A DNA stretch of 64,000 nt, from assembly GCA_015059865.1 (NCBI GenBank), contig SUZP01000003.1, positions 1 to 64,000 of the forward strand, read 5' to 3'. This document shows positions 53,319-63,422 of the stretch, one piece after another. Position 1 is the stretch's first letter, and the number at the start of each line of letters is the position of its first letter. Made by a program: the position numbers and the translations under genes. This DNA is from Rikenellaceae bacterium. Its GTDB lineage: Bacteria > Bacteroidota > Bacteroidia > Bacteroidales > Rikenellaceae. The notes beneath the pieces are model-generated. The model made no database searches. It was not told where the DNA came from and was given only the letters and a program-made list of their open reading frames with translations.

Positions 53319-56267
53319 ATGAAAAAATTATTCAAAACACTCACTATCTGCGCCCTGCTTGCTTGGGTTGGCGGATTTGCAACATCGTGCGTTTCAGACG
53401 AGGTATTAGGCCCGCCTGAATTCGCTATCACAGGAGAGCCCGTGGTGAACAACGCCATCTCGGTTGATGTTCCCGTAAAGGCTGTTAATTTGGCAAAACT
53501 CGCCTATATGGTCGAGGAGTATATCATCACCGAGAATGGCGAGGCTTGGACTGTCAAGAATTATGACGCCAACAAGCAGCCAGTACTCAACCACAAGGTG
53601 GAGAAAAATCCATCTATCGCTCTTATCTTCCGCGCTCAGCGCAATGGCAAAGGTAAGACTATCGAGAATGTAAAGAAGGAGACTTCAATTCACATCTCAG
53701 GTAACGAAGGCCTCGACAAAAACAAGAAGTTTGTCGTATACTTCGCAGCCGCAGTGTCTGACTCTGAGTACTACAACAATGGCCAAATCTACTCTGTTAC
53801 TTTCGAGACACCAGAGAAGTATTCGGACAACGATGTAGAGGTTATCCGCGAGAGCTTCGAGGGTATGGATGTATTTGTACAGGTACCGCCAAGCGTAAAG
53901 AAGGCTAACCGCGTTGTGCGTTGGGGTGTTACCAATATCGCTACAATTGCATACCAAGGAAAGAAGCCTATTGCAGAGATGCTCTATATGTGTGATTTTG
54001 TCTATCCAGCATCTATCATCAGAAGAGATACTACGCTGAATATCAACCACAAAAACGCTTATCGTCTCAACGACAAGGGCGAAATCGGATACTATGTCAT
54101 CGGAGTAAACGATGTTATAGAGGTCTCGCCTGACGGCTCAGAGGTAGCCGAAGGTACAGCAGAGGCCATCCAATACTACTACAACTTCCAGCCGGGAGAG
54201 CCATTGGTGCTTATGTTGGCAGAGGCTGACTATTGCAGCCCTCAGACAGGCTTGGAGCCAACTGTTAAGTACTCATTCGGAAATGATGTAGGTTGGTACT
54301 GGTTCCCATACGATATGGACACATATATCGAGGAGTACTACAAAAATCCAAATGTAGACCCAGAGCTCTTCTGGTACAAGGATGCTTGGTGGAGAAGAGT
54401 CGATTTGACTCTGCCTGGTCCTGAGAAGTTTGATGGTAGTGTTGGTGTAAACATCAGCAACCTCAGCTCGAACTCTGGAAAGATTACCTTCACACCAGAC
54501 AACCGAACATTTATGTACCTCGTAGGCGTATATGAGGACCGTGACGCTTATCAGGGTGGATTTAAAGATATTACCGAGCGATTCCTCGACGGCAAGGAGG
54601 AGTTGTGGCAGTGGTTCACAACTGCCGAGATGGCTCCACAGTTTGGAATTGGCTTCTACTACGCTTCGGAAGGTGTTCAGGAGTTTATCCTCGAAGACTA
54701 CTTCGTATCGCTCACCGCAGGTGGTAAGTACCATGTCGTAGTGAATGCCGTAGGTGGCTATGTCGGCGATGATGGCATAATGTACCCGGATATGACTGCT
54801 CAGAATTTCCAGCACATCGAGTTCGAGCTCAAAGAGTACTCATTGCCTGAGCCTGAGCTTGTTGTAACACCAGTAGAGGCATACTCTCCTTGGAAGGTCA
54901 AGTTCAATGTCAAAAATCCTGACTACGCAAACAACAAGGTATCGAAGGTTGCATTCGTTGCTAACTTCACTCGCGAGTTCGACTCATTTATGAAGGCTAA
55001 CAACTACACATATACCGATATGGTTATGATGAATGCAAACAGCCCTTACTACCATCTCTCTGACACAGATGTTGCAATGGTCAATTCGGCAGCTGGTGCA
55101 GAGCTTGAGTTCGATGTATTCGAGAATTCAGCATTTACCCTTGCTGTAATGGGATGGAACAAAGAGGGCCGCGCAAGCAACCCTGACAAGGAGGGTTCAC
55201 AGGCTCACGCCGAGGCGTTCTCGTTACCTATCCAGCCAGCTGAGCCACTCGATATGACCAGATTGAACTCATTGAAGGGTGACTGGACTGCTACCGCTAC
55301 GGTAAATGTCTACAACGCAACAACCGGCACTCACACTGCTACTCAGAGAAGCTGGAAGGTTACAATTGGTGACTTGAACGCAGAGAAGTCTCTCACAGAG
55401 GCCGACTACGCTATTCTCGAAGCTCACGGCGTAGGTAGAGATGCAGCTAACGCTTACCTTGCTGAGTACAACAAGCAGGCTGCTAAGTACAACACTGATG
55501 TTTTGGGACAAAACCGCGTACTCTGCTTGGGTTGGGCTGTCGATGACGACCGCGCTATGAGCACCACTTCGCCTTGGGACCTCTTTATGATGGAGGATTA
55601 CAACGCATCAATTGTAGATTATCTCTTCTACGACTTCGGTCCTAAGTGGTTCTTGCAGGTGAATAAGAATGGTCAAGCATTTGTTCCTGTACACTACAAC
55701 CGAATCCCAACTTTGACTTCGTGGTTCAACGGTATGAATCACTACCTCTGCGGTGGAAACTACGAGACTGGTATCGCCTATATCTACCATCCACTCCCAG
55801 AGTATCAGGATAATGTTGAGGCAGCAGGTCTTCCAGTTGATATTTCGGAGGATGGCAACACTGTTACTATCAACTATTTCACCGTGAAGTTAGCAACCGA
55901 GGATGGTGGAGAGTTGGAGGTAAATTGCTATCCAAATGTGGTATACGACTACTACGGCAACTTGCAGTTCTACAACTCGCATGTAACATCGAGCGTAGTT
56001 TTGACACGCGGCTGGACAGAGAACACCTTAGATACTCCTACTCCTGCTAAGATGTCGAGCGTAGCTACTGTTAATGGCAAGGCTGTGAAGTTGGCAAATG
56101 GTACAACTTACACCACACCAAAGCACCCTTACGCAAAGACAGTCTTCACTCCTCAGCCAAAGAAGGCTCCGGTGAAGAGAATGAGCGATAAGCACCCTTC
56201 GGTTAAGGTGACAAATCAGTCGGCAGAGAGCTCGTTGGGCACCAACAAGAATCTTTTGCGCCGCTAA
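53319..56267 (+). CDS. Large surface lipoprotein, function unknown
   Basis: Encodes 982 aa. Lipobox TSCV (Cys about residue 24). The rest reads as a series of beta-sandwich (FN3/Ig-like) modules: ITGEPVVNNAISVDVPVKAVN (about 40), VGVNISNLSSNSGKITFTPDNRTFMYLVGVY (about 370), and LKGDWTATATVNVYN (about 650), ending in a basic, Lys/Pro-rich tail. It has no catalytic motif I can name. The next genes (TlpA-like, DUF6029, Omp28) follow after a hairpin at 56280-56321; genes of this kind recur together in Bacteroidales. Confidence 0.7.
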   Translation: MKKLFKTLTICALLAWVGGFATSCVSDEVLGPPEFAITGEPVVNNAISVDVPVKAVNLAKLAYMVEEYIITENGEAWTVKNYDANKQPVLNHKVEKNPSIALIFRAQRNGKGKTIENVKKETSIHISGNEGLDKNKKFVVYFAAAVSDSEYYNNGQIYSVTFETPEKYSDNDVEVIRESFEGMDVFVQVPPSVKKANRVVRWGVTNIATIAYQGKKPIAEMLYMCDFVYPASIIRRDTTLNINHKNAYRLNDKGEIGYYVIGVNDVIEVSPDGSEVAEGTAEAIQYYYNFQPGEPLVLMLAEADYCSPQTGLEPTVKYSFGNDVGWYWFPYDMDTYIEEYYKNPNVDPELFWYKDAWWRRVDLTLPGPEKFDGSVGVNISNLSSNSGKITFTPDNRTFMYLVGVYEDRDAYQGGFKDITERFLDGKEELWQWFTTAEMAPQFGIGFYYASEGVQEFILEDYFVSLTAGGKYHVVVNAVGGYVGDDGIMYPDMTAQNFQHIEFELKEYSLPEPELVVTPVEAYSPWKVKFNVKNPDYANNKVSKVAFVANFTREFDSFMKANNYTYTDMVMMNANSPYYHLSDTDVAMVNSAAGAELEFDVFENSAFTLAVMGWNKEGRASNPDKEGSQAHAEAFSLPIQPAEPLDMTRLNSLKGDWTATATVNVYNATTGTHTATQRSWKVTIGDLNAEKSLTEADYAILEAHGVGRDAANAYLAEYNKQAAKYNTDVLGQNRVLCLGWAVDDDRAMSTTSPWDLFMMEDYNASIVDYLFYDFGPKWFLQVNKNGQAFVPVHYNRIPTLTSWFNGMNHYLCGGNYETGIAYIYHPLPEYQDNVEAAGLPVDISEDGNTVTINYFTVKLATEDGGELEVNCYPNVVYDYYGNLQFYNSHVTSSVVLTRGWTENTLDTPTPAKMSSVATVNGKAVKLANGTTYTTPKHPYAKTVFTPQPKKAPVKRMSDKHPSVKVTNQSAESSLGTNKNLLRR

Positions 56268-56279
56268 TCCTACGATAGT

Positions 56280-56321
56280 CGCAGCACGAGGAGCTACCCG
56301 CAAGGGTGCTCCTTCGTTGCG
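56280..56321 (+). terminator. Hairpin between the lipoprotein and tlpA genes
   Basis: Long imperfect stem (CGCA.CACGA.GAGC with GCTC.TTCGT.GCG), followed by GTTTTG. A partial terminator could lower expression of the genes downstream. Confidence 0.5.
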
Positions 56322-56374
56322 GTTTTGTGAGATAAATCTTAAACTTGGGATTATACCCTAAAAACAAAAGAGTT

Positions 56375-56875
56375 ATGAAAAAGTTTTTAAGCCTTATATC
56401 TCTCGTATTTGCAATCTCGGCAGCTTCGGCACAGCAGCTTCCAGATGTAAAGGTAGAGAATGCACAGGGCAAGGTCGTGTCGGTACGCTCGCTCGCACAA
56501 GGCAAGCCGATGATTATCGCCTATTGGTCTATCGCCTGCAAACCTTGTATTCAAGAGCTGAACGCAATAAACGACGCGTTGGAGGATTGGCGCAAGGAGG
56601 CAGAGTTCGAGGTTGTCGCAGTATCGGTTGATGATGCACGCTTGAAGGCCTCGGCAAAGGCAGTAGCCTCTTCGCGTGGTTGGGAGTTCATCTGCGTATA
56701 CGACGAAAATCAGGAGCTCAAACGCGCAATGAATGTGTCGCTCACGCCACAGTCATTTGTCATTGATGGCGAGGGTAACATCATCCACTCGCACTCAGGC
56801 TATACCCCCGGTAGTGAGCAGGAGTTGTTCGACAAGGTTTTGGAGTTGAAGAAGGGCGCGAAAAAGAGTAAGTAA
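56375..56875 (+). CDS. TlpA-like thioredoxin-fold protein
   Basis: Encodes 166 aa from the ATG at 56375 (MKKFLSLISL signal peptide). Thioredoxin/TlpA fold: KPMIIAYWSIACKPCIQEL with the redox site CKPC (Cys about 58 and 61), VVAVSVDDARLKASAKA, and the cis-Pro in VSLTPQSFVID. It is a periplasmic thiol-disulfide protein that probably takes electrons from DsbD (gene 3.3 kb upstream). It is 3 bp before the DUF6029 gene, so translation is coupled. Confidence 0.82.
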   Translation: MKKFLSLISLVFAISAASAQQLPDVKVENAQGKVVSVRSLAQGKPMIIAYWSIACKPCIQELNAINDALEDWRKEAEFEVVAVSVDDARLKASAKAVASSRGWEFICVYDENQELKRAMNVSLTPQSFVIDGEGNIIHSHSGYTPGSEQELFDKVLELKKGAKKSK

Positions 56876-56878
56876 GAG

Positions 56879-58528
56879 ATGAAACGATTAACCCTATTAC
56901 TCGTAGGCGTCGTTGCGCTCACAGCACAGGTTTCGGCGCAGAAGGTGCTTGGCAATGGTCAGGTATCGGGTAGCTTGGAGACTTCGTCTACACTCTATAC
57001 GCCCGACAAGAAGATTGAACGCCCCGACGACCACTTCGGCTCGAATAACTACTTGAAGGTCGATTATGCAAATGGTCGATTCTCGGCAGGTATTCAGGTA
57101 AATGCCTTCCTGCCCGCCTTGGTAGGTTATGACGCTTTGGCCGATGGTAAGAAGTTCTATCTCGCATCGAAGTATATCCAGTGGCGCGACAAGAATTTCG
57201 ATATCTTGGTCGGAGATATATTCGACCAGTATGGCAACGGATTGATTTTCCGCGCTTTCGAGGATAGACAACTCGGCATCAACAACTCGTTGGAGGGTGT
57301 GCGTGTTGGCTACAACTTCGGTCGCTATGTGGCAATTAAGGGTATGTATGGTCGCCCTCGACTCTACACCGAGTACTCGAAGAGTTGGGTGCGTGGAGCC
57401 GATTTGTCGGTGTCACTTGCCGATATTATGAAGGCTTCGGCGATAACTTTCAATATCGAAGGCTCGTATGTCAATCGCTATCAGAGCTTGTCGCAAGCAA
57501 CAGAGTATTGGAACAGAATTCATTCGAGCACTATGGGTACAGACCACGAGATGACTCGTCTGCAATACTATGGTGTATCGCCAAATCTAAACCTCTACTC
57601 AGGTCGCGTAAACTTCGGTTGGAACGGCTTGACCGTGCGTGGAGAGTATGTTGGCAAAGGCAAGGATATCGATATCGACAACAAGTACGAGAAGGGCTGG
57701 GCAGCACTCGGAGAGGTTGGTTATAGCTACAAGACTTTCAGCGTTATGGGAACATTCCGAGCTATCAATAACATCAGCACTATGATTGATGTCTTCGTAC
57801 CTGAGCTCGAAAATGGAAACCAAAACCCAATCAACACCAGCGGTGGTAACACCATCAACTATGTTCCAGCTTTGACACGCCAATATACCTATATGTTGGC
57901 AAACCTCAACCCTTATCAGGTGAAGCCTGCCGAGATGGGTGGACAGATTGACCTCTGCTACTCCTATCGTAGCAAGACAAACCGCTATCGCTACTGGAAC
58001 TTCCACGCCAACTTCTCGACCTTCTACTCGCTCGACAAAATTGCGGAGGGTAACAGAATGCTCTATTGGCGCGACATCAATGTAGATGTGGAGCGTCAGT
58101 GGAACAAGAAGTGGAAGACTCTCATCCTCTACTCCTTCCAAGATAATGACGACCATCAGGCTCATATCTTCGTGGGTGATGTGACACACAAGTTCAATCG
58201 CAAGATGTCGTTGCGCTTCGAGGTGCAGTATCTCCTTTCAGGCGACGACAGCAACGAGTGGGACGGAATGCACAGCGAAGGTGATTGGGTAGCAGGACTC
58301 GTGGAGTTCAACCTTGCACCTCATTGGAGCTTCTATGTGCAGGATATGTATAACATAGGTCAGAGCAAGATGCACTACTACAACGGAGGTGTCAGCTACA
58401 CATACAACCGTACTCGCGTACAGTTGAGCTACGGTCGCAACCGTGCAGGATATATCTGTTCGGGCGGTGTGTGCCGCTACTCACCTGCCTATACGGGAGT
58501 AAATTTGATGCTCACATCTTCGTTCTAA
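56879..58528 (+). CDS. DUF6029-like outer-membrane protein
   Basis: Encodes 549 aa: signal peptide (to about residue 20), then a long series of amphipathic beta strands, ending in NLMLTSSF. Family-like pieces are GSLETSSTLYTPD, NYLKVDYANGRFSAGIQVNAFLPALVGY, and DILVGDIFDQYGNGLIFRAFEDRQLGINNSLEGVRVGY. It is probably a 20-strand-type barrel. It is always next to TlpA/Omp28-type genes in the neighbourhoods I recall, so a shared function is likely, but the substrate is unknown. Confidence 0.72.
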   Translation: MKRLTLLLVGVVALTAQVSAQKVLGNGQVSGSLETSSTLYTPDKKIERPDDHFGSNNYLKVDYANGRFSAGIQVNAFLPALVGYDALADGKKFYLASKYIQWRDKNFDILVGDIFDQYGNGLIFRAFEDRQLGINNSLEGVRVGYNFGRYVAIKGMYGRPRLYTEYSKSWVRGADLSVSLADIMKASAITFNIEGSYVNRYQSLSQATEYWNRIHSSTMGTDHEMTRLQYYGVSPNLNLYSGRVNFGWNGLTVRGEYVGKGKDIDIDNKYEKGWAALGEVGYSYKTFSVMGTFRAINNISTMIDVFVPELENGNQNPINTSGGNTINYVPALTRQYTYMLANLNPYQVKPAEMGGQIDLCYSYRSKTNRYRYWNFHANFSTFYSLDKIAEGNRMLYWRDINVDVERQWNKKWKTLILYSFQDNDDHQAHIFVGDVTHKFNRKMSLRFEVQYLLSGDDSNEWDGMHSEGDWVAGLVEFNLAPHWSFYVQDMYNIGQSKMHYYNGGVSYTYNRTRVQLSYGRNRAGYICSGGVCRYSPAYTGVNLMLTSSF

Positions 58529-58566
58529 ATAAGAAATTTTTAATGTAAAAAATCGATAAAAACACT

Positions 58567-59730
58567 ATGAAAACTTTAAAGAGATTAGCATTTATGCTTC
58601 TTAGCGTAGCACTTGTTGGTTGCGGCAACACCACAGATGGTTTGAACCCAGGTGGCAATGGAGATGGCGATAGTGGCGCAGACCAAGGCCTTGTACTCTC
58701 GGTAGACAAGCTCTTCATCTACAACAATGGCGGAGCTGACGAGAATGGCGTTGCTACATTTACCGTAACCTACAATGGCAAGGATGTTACCGCCGATAGC
58801 ACAATCTTCAAGGGCGAGGATGAGCTCGATGGCAACACCTTTACCTCTACGGCAGAGCCTTGCAGCATCCGCTTCTGGGCAAGCTATGGCACCGAGGTAA
58901 CAAGAGCCGACATCTTGTTAAACATCGTGGCTACCCCACCTTCGGCACCTGCTGTTCCTGTGGATAACAACCCAACAAAGACAAACTTCGTGCGTCGAGT
59001 ATTGCTCACTCAGTTCACCGGTACTTCGTGTGGCTTCTGCCCTGAGATGATGAACGCACTCTACACCGTAGCTCAAAACGAATATTACAGCAGCAAATAT
59101 GTCCTTGCAGCAGCTCACCTCTACGGTGCAGCAGACCCTGCATACCTCAACGATGCAAAGACTTTGGATAAGTCGATGGGTGTAAATTCGTTCCCTACCG
59201 TAAATGTAGATATGCAGAAGAATACTGGTTACAGAAATGCAGAAAAGTTGTTTGACCTTATTGCCGACGCTCTCGAACGCACAACAGTAAAGGGTGGTAT
59301 TGCCGTAAATAGCGAGTATCACGCGGAGGCTGGATATATCGTCATCAACACCTTGGTCAAGGCTGCCGCTGATGCTGATTTCCGCATTGGTGCGTGGTTG
59401 TTGGAGGATAAGATTAATAGCAATGGTTTGCAGGCAAATAATGGTTACTCTCCTATCGATGGTGTGGATTTCAACATTCACAACAACAGTATCCGCCTCG
59501 CTAACCAGAGCCGTCAGTCGAGCACCGACTACACAGGTCTTACTCTCGGACACCTCGCAGCAGGCGAGACCGCCTCGAAGTCGTTTGCATTCCCATTGTT
59601 GAAGAGCTGGAACGCAGATAACCTCCGTGTTATCGTCTTCATCTCGACAAAGGAGGGCAACAAGTGGTGCGTAAACAATGTGGTTAAGGCACCAAAGAGT
59701 GGCTCAGTGGAGTTCGAGTACGAGAATTAA
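58567..59730 (+). CDS. Omp28-related lipoprotein with CxxC
   Basis: Encodes 387 aa. Lipobox VGCG (Cys about residue 19), then an Ig-like domain (about 40-125) and a thioredoxin-like Omp28 domain starting LLTQFTGTSCGFCPEMMNAL (Cys about 157 and 160), with FPTVNVDMQ and a C-terminal beta part (LTLGHLAAGETASKSFAFPLL...VIVFISTKEGN). Omp28-type proteins sit on the outer membrane; the CGFC site implies a thiol role. Ends at a clear terminator. Confidence 0.82.
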   Translation: MKTLKRLAFMLLSVALVGCGNTTDGLNPGGNGDGDSGADQGLVLSVDKLFIYNNGGADENGVATFTVTYNGKDVTADSTIFKGEDELDGNTFTSTAEPCSIRFWASYGTEVTRADILLNIVATPPSAPAVPVDNNPTKTNFVRRVLLTQFTGTSCGFCPEMMNALYTVAQNEYYSSKYVLAAAHLYGAADPAYLNDAKTLDKSMGVNSFPTVNVDMQKNTGYRNAEKLFDLIADALERTTVKGGIAVNSEYHAEAGYIVINTLVKAAADADFRIGAWLLEDKINSNGLQANNGYSPIDGVDFNIHNNSIRLANQSRQSSTDYTGLTLGHLAAGETASKSFAFPLLKSWNADNLRVIVFISTKEGNKWCVNNVVKAPKSGSVEFEYEN

Positions 59731-59772
59731 TAAACTGTTAAAAGTTTCGAATAGATACTTTTCTCAATAGCA

Positions 59773-59807
59773 ATACGGGCAGTACAAAAGGTGCTGTCCG
59801 TATTTTT
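59773..59807 (+). terminator. Terminator of the TlpA-Omp28 operon
   Basis: ATACGG.CAG / CTG.CCGTAT stem then TTTT, 43 bp after the stop. Confidence 0.8.
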
Positions 59808-59844
59808 ATGACAGACAACTATTGTTTTATTACGATAAAAGTTG

Positions 59845-59852
59845 TACTTTTG
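59845..59852 (+). promoter_or_regulatory. TACTTTTG promoter of the GH31 gene
   Basis: TAnnTTTG box, 70 nt before the ATG at 59922. Confidence 0.55.
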
Positions 59853-59921
59853 TGGAAAAGTGTAAACTTTCAAATATAGACTTACTATACTAATTATTAA
59901 CTAATTCAACTTTCAAACATT

Positions 59922-62189
59922 ATGAACATCAAACGACTATTAACTTTTGCTATGGCATTAGTTTTTGCTTTGCCACTCTATGCCGAGCAGGGACCAATTG
60001 TTTTGCGCAACAAGCGTATCTCGATTATCTCGCCTACATTGATGCGTTTGGAGTATGCTGACGGCGGAAAATTCGTAGATGAGCAGACCTACTTCGCTCA
60101 AAACCGCCCTACCAACACCCCTTACACCATCAAGCGCGAGGCTGATGACTGGGTTGTTATCACAGCTCCAAAGTTCACCATCCGCGTTCAGGATGACAAT
60201 CTCCCATTTGCGCAGTGCAACACGCAGATTATCTTCCAGCACAAAGGCAAGGAGGTGAAGATACACGGCACAAGCCGCCCGGGCCGAAACCTGAAAGGTG
60301 CAATCTCTACACTCGACCGCGTATCAGGTTACACAACTCGTCAGAATGGCCTCTTGACTCGCAGTGGTTATTATGTGCACGAGGATACAAATACAGACCT
60401 TATAGTTAATGGTAAGTTACAGCGTCGCGATACTCAAAACCATCTGCAAGACCTCTACTACTTTATATATGGTACAGACTTCGCCGCTGCATTCCGCGAC
60501 TTGGGAACGGTGAGTGGTCATGTGCCGATGACTCGTAAGTATATCCACGGCGTGTGGTACTGCCGCTGGTGGGACTACACCGCAAAGGAGTTTTTGGAGA
60601 TTCTCGATGGATATAAGGAGCACAACTTCCCTATCGACAACCTCGTATTCGATATGGCTTGGCACTCGACAGATGCTACACGAGGTATGGGAAGTAGCAA
60701 ACGCTACTACTGGACAGGCTACACTTGGAACAATGAGCTTATTCCAGACCCTAAGGCTCTTATTGACGAGGTTCATCGCCGCGGTGTAACCGTATCTATC
60801 AACGACCACCCACACGATGGTATTCGCCCTCACGAGGCTGCATACCCTGAGTTTATGAAGGCGATGGGTGCCGATACCACCAACAACAACATTCTGCTCT
60901 TCGACCCTTCGAACGAGAAGTATATGGAGAACTTCTTCCGCTATGCTCACCACCCATCCGAGGATATAGGTGTAGACTTCTGGTGGCTCGACTGGCAGCA
61001 AAACCGTATCTTTAAGTATGTTCGTGGCACATCCACAACCATCTTGCAGTGGATTAACCGTCTGTGGTATAAGGACTCGGAGCGTAAGGGCTTGCGTGGT
61101 GCAGGTTATAGCCGTTGGGCAGGTCTTGGCGACCACCGCCACCCTATTCAGTTCTCTGGCGATGCTTATGCCAACTGGAAGGTGCTTGCTTTCGAGGTAG
61201 ATTTGACCTCAACAAGTGGTAACCAAGGTTGTTACTATTGGGCTCACGATATCGGTGGCTTCTACGGAGGTACCGACCCTGAGTTGTACGCTCGTTGGAC
61301 ACAGTTCGGTGCTGTATCGGCAGCTTTGCGCATCCACTCTACACGCAAGGCTGAACTTGACCGCCGCCCTTGGCTTTGGGGTAAGGAGGCCGAGGAGTCA
61401 ATGCGTCGCAGCTATCACTTCCGTTCGCAGTTGATGCCGTATGTATATTCGAGCGTACGCACTACTCACGAGACGATGTTACCACTCAACCGCGCAATGT
61501 ACATAAACTATCCTGAGGTAGCCGAGGCTTACAAGCAGCCACAGCAGTTCCTCTTTGGTGACATCTTGTTGGCAGCTCCTATCACCTCGCCAAAGAGTGA
61601 GGAGACAGGCTTGGCTTCGCAGAAGGTGTGGTTCCCTAAGAACAAAAACGAGAAGGCTAAGGAGGCTGTTTGGTACGACTTCTTTACTCACGAGTGTCAC
61701 GAGGGTGGCCAAACAAAGACCATCTCGAAGGACCTCAACTCGTTCCCTCTCTATGTGAAGGCGGGTTGCCCACTCCCTATGCAGCCATACACCGACCGCC
61801 CAGCATCGGCACCTCTTACCACACTTATTCTCCGTACCTATCCGTCGGCTGTTGGTGGCAGTGGCGAGTTCACCCTCTACGAGGATGACGGCATCTCGCT
61901 CGACTACGAGAAGGGTGCTTACGCAAAGACTAAGTTGCAGTACAGCCGCACCGAGATTAAGGGCAAGAAGGCCTCCGTTATCACCATCGCAGCTGCACAA
62001 GGCCGCTACAAGGGACAGGTTATGCAGCGCAACTACCGCTTGGAGTTGCCATGTATCACTCCTAAGTCGGCAGTGTGCAACGGCAAGAAGTTGAAGCCAG
62101 TATGGGATAAGAAGCTCAACTGCTGGGTTGTAACCACCCCAACATTCTCTATCGAAGATGAGGTTAAGGTAACCGTATTCGAGAAGTAG
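59922..62189 (+). CDS. Exported GH31 family glycoside hydrolase
   Basis: Encodes 755 aa with a signal peptide (to about residue 21). An N-terminal galactose-mutarotase-like domain is followed by the GH31 barrel: YIHGVWYCRWWDYTAKEFLEILD, VDFWWLDWQQ (nucleophile Asp about 357), FSGDAYANW (acid/base Asp), and HDIGGFYGG...ELYARWTQFGA...RIHS. C-terminal beta domains end with a DUF5110-like part. Retaining alpha-glycosidase; the WWLDW version of the nucleophile motif differs from the usual WxDMNE, so the substrate (glucoside, xyloside or another alpha-linked sugar) is open. It stands alone, without SusCD genes. Confidence 0.88.
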   Translation: MNIKRLLTFAMALVFALPLYAEQGPIVLRNKRISIISPTLMRLEYADGGKFVDEQTYFAQNRPTNTPYTIKREADDWVVITAPKFTIRVQDDNLPFAQCNTQIIFQHKGKEVKIHGTSRPGRNLKGAISTLDRVSGYTTRQNGLLTRSGYYVHEDTNTDLIVNGKLQRRDTQNHLQDLYYFIYGTDFAAAFRDLGTVSGHVPMTRKYIHGVWYCRWWDYTAKEFLEILDGYKEHNFPIDNLVFDMAWHSTDATRGMGSSKRYYWTGYTWNNELIPDPKALIDEVHRRGVTVSINDHPHDGIRPHEAAYPEFMKAMGADTTNNNILLFDPSNEKYMENFFRYAHHPSEDIGVDFWWLDWQQNRIFKYVRGTSTTILQWINRLWYKDSERKGLRGAGYSRWAGLGDHRHPIQFSGDAYANWKVLAFEVDLTSTSGNQGCYYWAHDIGGFYGGTDPELYARWTQFGAVSAALRIHSTRKAELDRRPWLWGKEAEESMRRSYHFRSQLMPYVYSSVRTTHETMLPLNRAMYINYPEVAEAYKQPQQFLFGDILLAAPITSPKSEETGLASQKVWFPKNKNEKAKEAVWYDFFTHECHEGGQTKTISKDLNSFPLYVKAGCPLPMQPYTDRPASAPLTTLILRTYPSAVGGSGEFTLYEDDGISLDYEKGAYAKTKLQYSRTEIKGKKASVITIAAAQGRYKGQVMQRNYRLELPCITPKSAVCNGKKLKPVWDKKLNCWVVTTPTFSIEDEVKVTVFEK

Positions 62190-62210
62190 TATATTATTTA
62201 ACCTACAATA

Positions 62211-62250
62211 TAGTCTGTCTAACCGGTGGTTTGGTTGGACAGACTATTTT
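62211..62250 (+). terminator. Terminator of the GH31 gene
   Basis: TAGTCTGTC / GACAGACTA stem with an inner AACC/GGTT, followed by TTTT. Confidence 0.85.
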
Positions 62251-62303
62251 AAATATTTTTTCACTTTTTTACACTTTTCTGAATAGTGTAATTGAAATTT
62301 TAT

Positions 62304-62311
62304 TACCTTTG
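62304..62311 (+). promoter_or_regulatory. TACCTTTG promoter of the threonine dehydrogenase gene
   Basis: TAnnTTTG box 27 nt before the ATG at 62339. Confidence 0.6.
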
Positions 62312-62338
62312 TGTTAGCAAGTTAATCAACCTAATAAA

Positions 62339-63295
62339 ATGAAAAAAATCTTAATCGTTGGTGCAGGTGGTCAAATTGGCTCTGAGTTAGTGCCATACCT
62401 GCGTGGTATCTATGGTACCGACAATGTAGTTGCAACGGATGTTCGTGAGTGCACAGGCCTCTCCGAGGAGGGTCCATTCGAGACTCTCGATGCGTTAGAC
62501 GGCAAAGCAATGGAGGCTATTGTTTCGAAGTATGGTATCGATACTATCTTCAACCTCGTAGCACTGCTATCAGCTACGGGTGAGCGCAATCCTCAGTTGG
62601 CTTGGAAAATCAATATGGGCGCATTGATGAACTCGTTAGAGATTGGTCGTGAGCACAATTGTGCAGTATTCACCCCTTCGTCGATTGGCGCTTTTGGCCC
62701 TACATCACCAAAGGATATGACTCCGCAGGACACCGTGATGCAGCCTACCACAATATATGGTGTATGCAAGGTTACTGGTGAGATGCTCTCGAACTACTAC
62801 GCTCAGCGTTATGGTCTTGACACTCGCTCGGTGCGCTTCCCAGGTCTTATCTCGAATAAGACTCTTCCGGGTGGTGGCACTACCGACTACGCAGTAGAGA
62901 TATACTACGAGGCTATCCGCAACGGTCGCTACACTTGTGCAGTGCCAAGCGATGTCTATATGGATATGATGTATATGCCAGACGCTTTGCGTTCGATTGT
63001 GGAGTTGATGGAGGCAGACCCTACAAAGTTGAAGCACCGCAACAGCTTCAATGTTACAGCAATGAGCTTCACTCCTGAAATTCTTGCAGCCGAGATTCGC
63101 AAGCGCATCCCTTCATTCGAGATGGATTACGATGTAGACCCAGTTAAGGAGTCTATCGCTAAGAGCTGGCCAAATAAGCTCGACGACTCGTGCGCACGCG
63201 AGGAGTGGGGTTGGAAGCCACAGTGGGATATCTCGTCAATGACCGATGATATGCTGGCTGCCGTAGCCAAGAAGTTGGAGGCAGAGAAGAAATAG
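62339..63295 (+). CDS. NAD-dependent epimerase-like L-threonine dehydrogenase
   Basis: Encodes 318 aa. Short-chain (extended) Rossmann fold: IVGAGGQIGSEL (NAD loop, residues 6-16), FNLVALLSATGE, FTPSSIGAFGP, and the catalytic YGVCK (Tyr and Lys). RFPGLIS and GGGTTDYAVEIYYEA are typical of the UDP-galactose epimerase-like L-threonine 3-dehydrogenases, which oxidise L-threonine to 2-amino-3-ketobutyrate. No kbl gene is next to it. Monocistronic. Confidence 0.85.
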   Translation: MKKILIVGAGGQIGSELVPYLRGIYGTDNVVATDVRECTGLSEEGPFETLDALDGKAMEAIVSKYGIDTIFNLVALLSATGERNPQLAWKINMGALMNSLEIGREHNCAVFTPSSIGAFGPTSPKDMTPQDTVMQPTTIYGVCKVTGEMLSNYYAQRYGLDTRSVRFPGLISNKTLPGGGTTDYAVEIYYEAIRNGRYTCAVPSDVYMDMMYMPDALRSIVELMEADPTKLKHRNSFNVTAMSFTPEILAAEIRKRIPSFEMDYDVDPVKESIAKSWPNKLDDSCAREEWGWKPQWDISSMTDDMLAAVAKKLEAEKK

Positions 63296-63312
63296 AGAAG
63301 TTTTCTATATAG

Positions 63313-63358
63313 AAGGTGGTTGTCCAACAAGTTTATTGAGCAACCACCTTTAATTTTT
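63313..63358 (+). terminator. Terminator of the threonine dehydrogenase gene
   Basis: AAGGTGGTTG / CAACCACCTT stem followed by TAATTTTTTT. Confidence 0.85.
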
Positions 63359-63422
63359 TTAGAGATTATATAGTTTAGTGTTGTAGAAAAATAGCATATT
63401 ATACCCCACCGCCCTAACGGGC

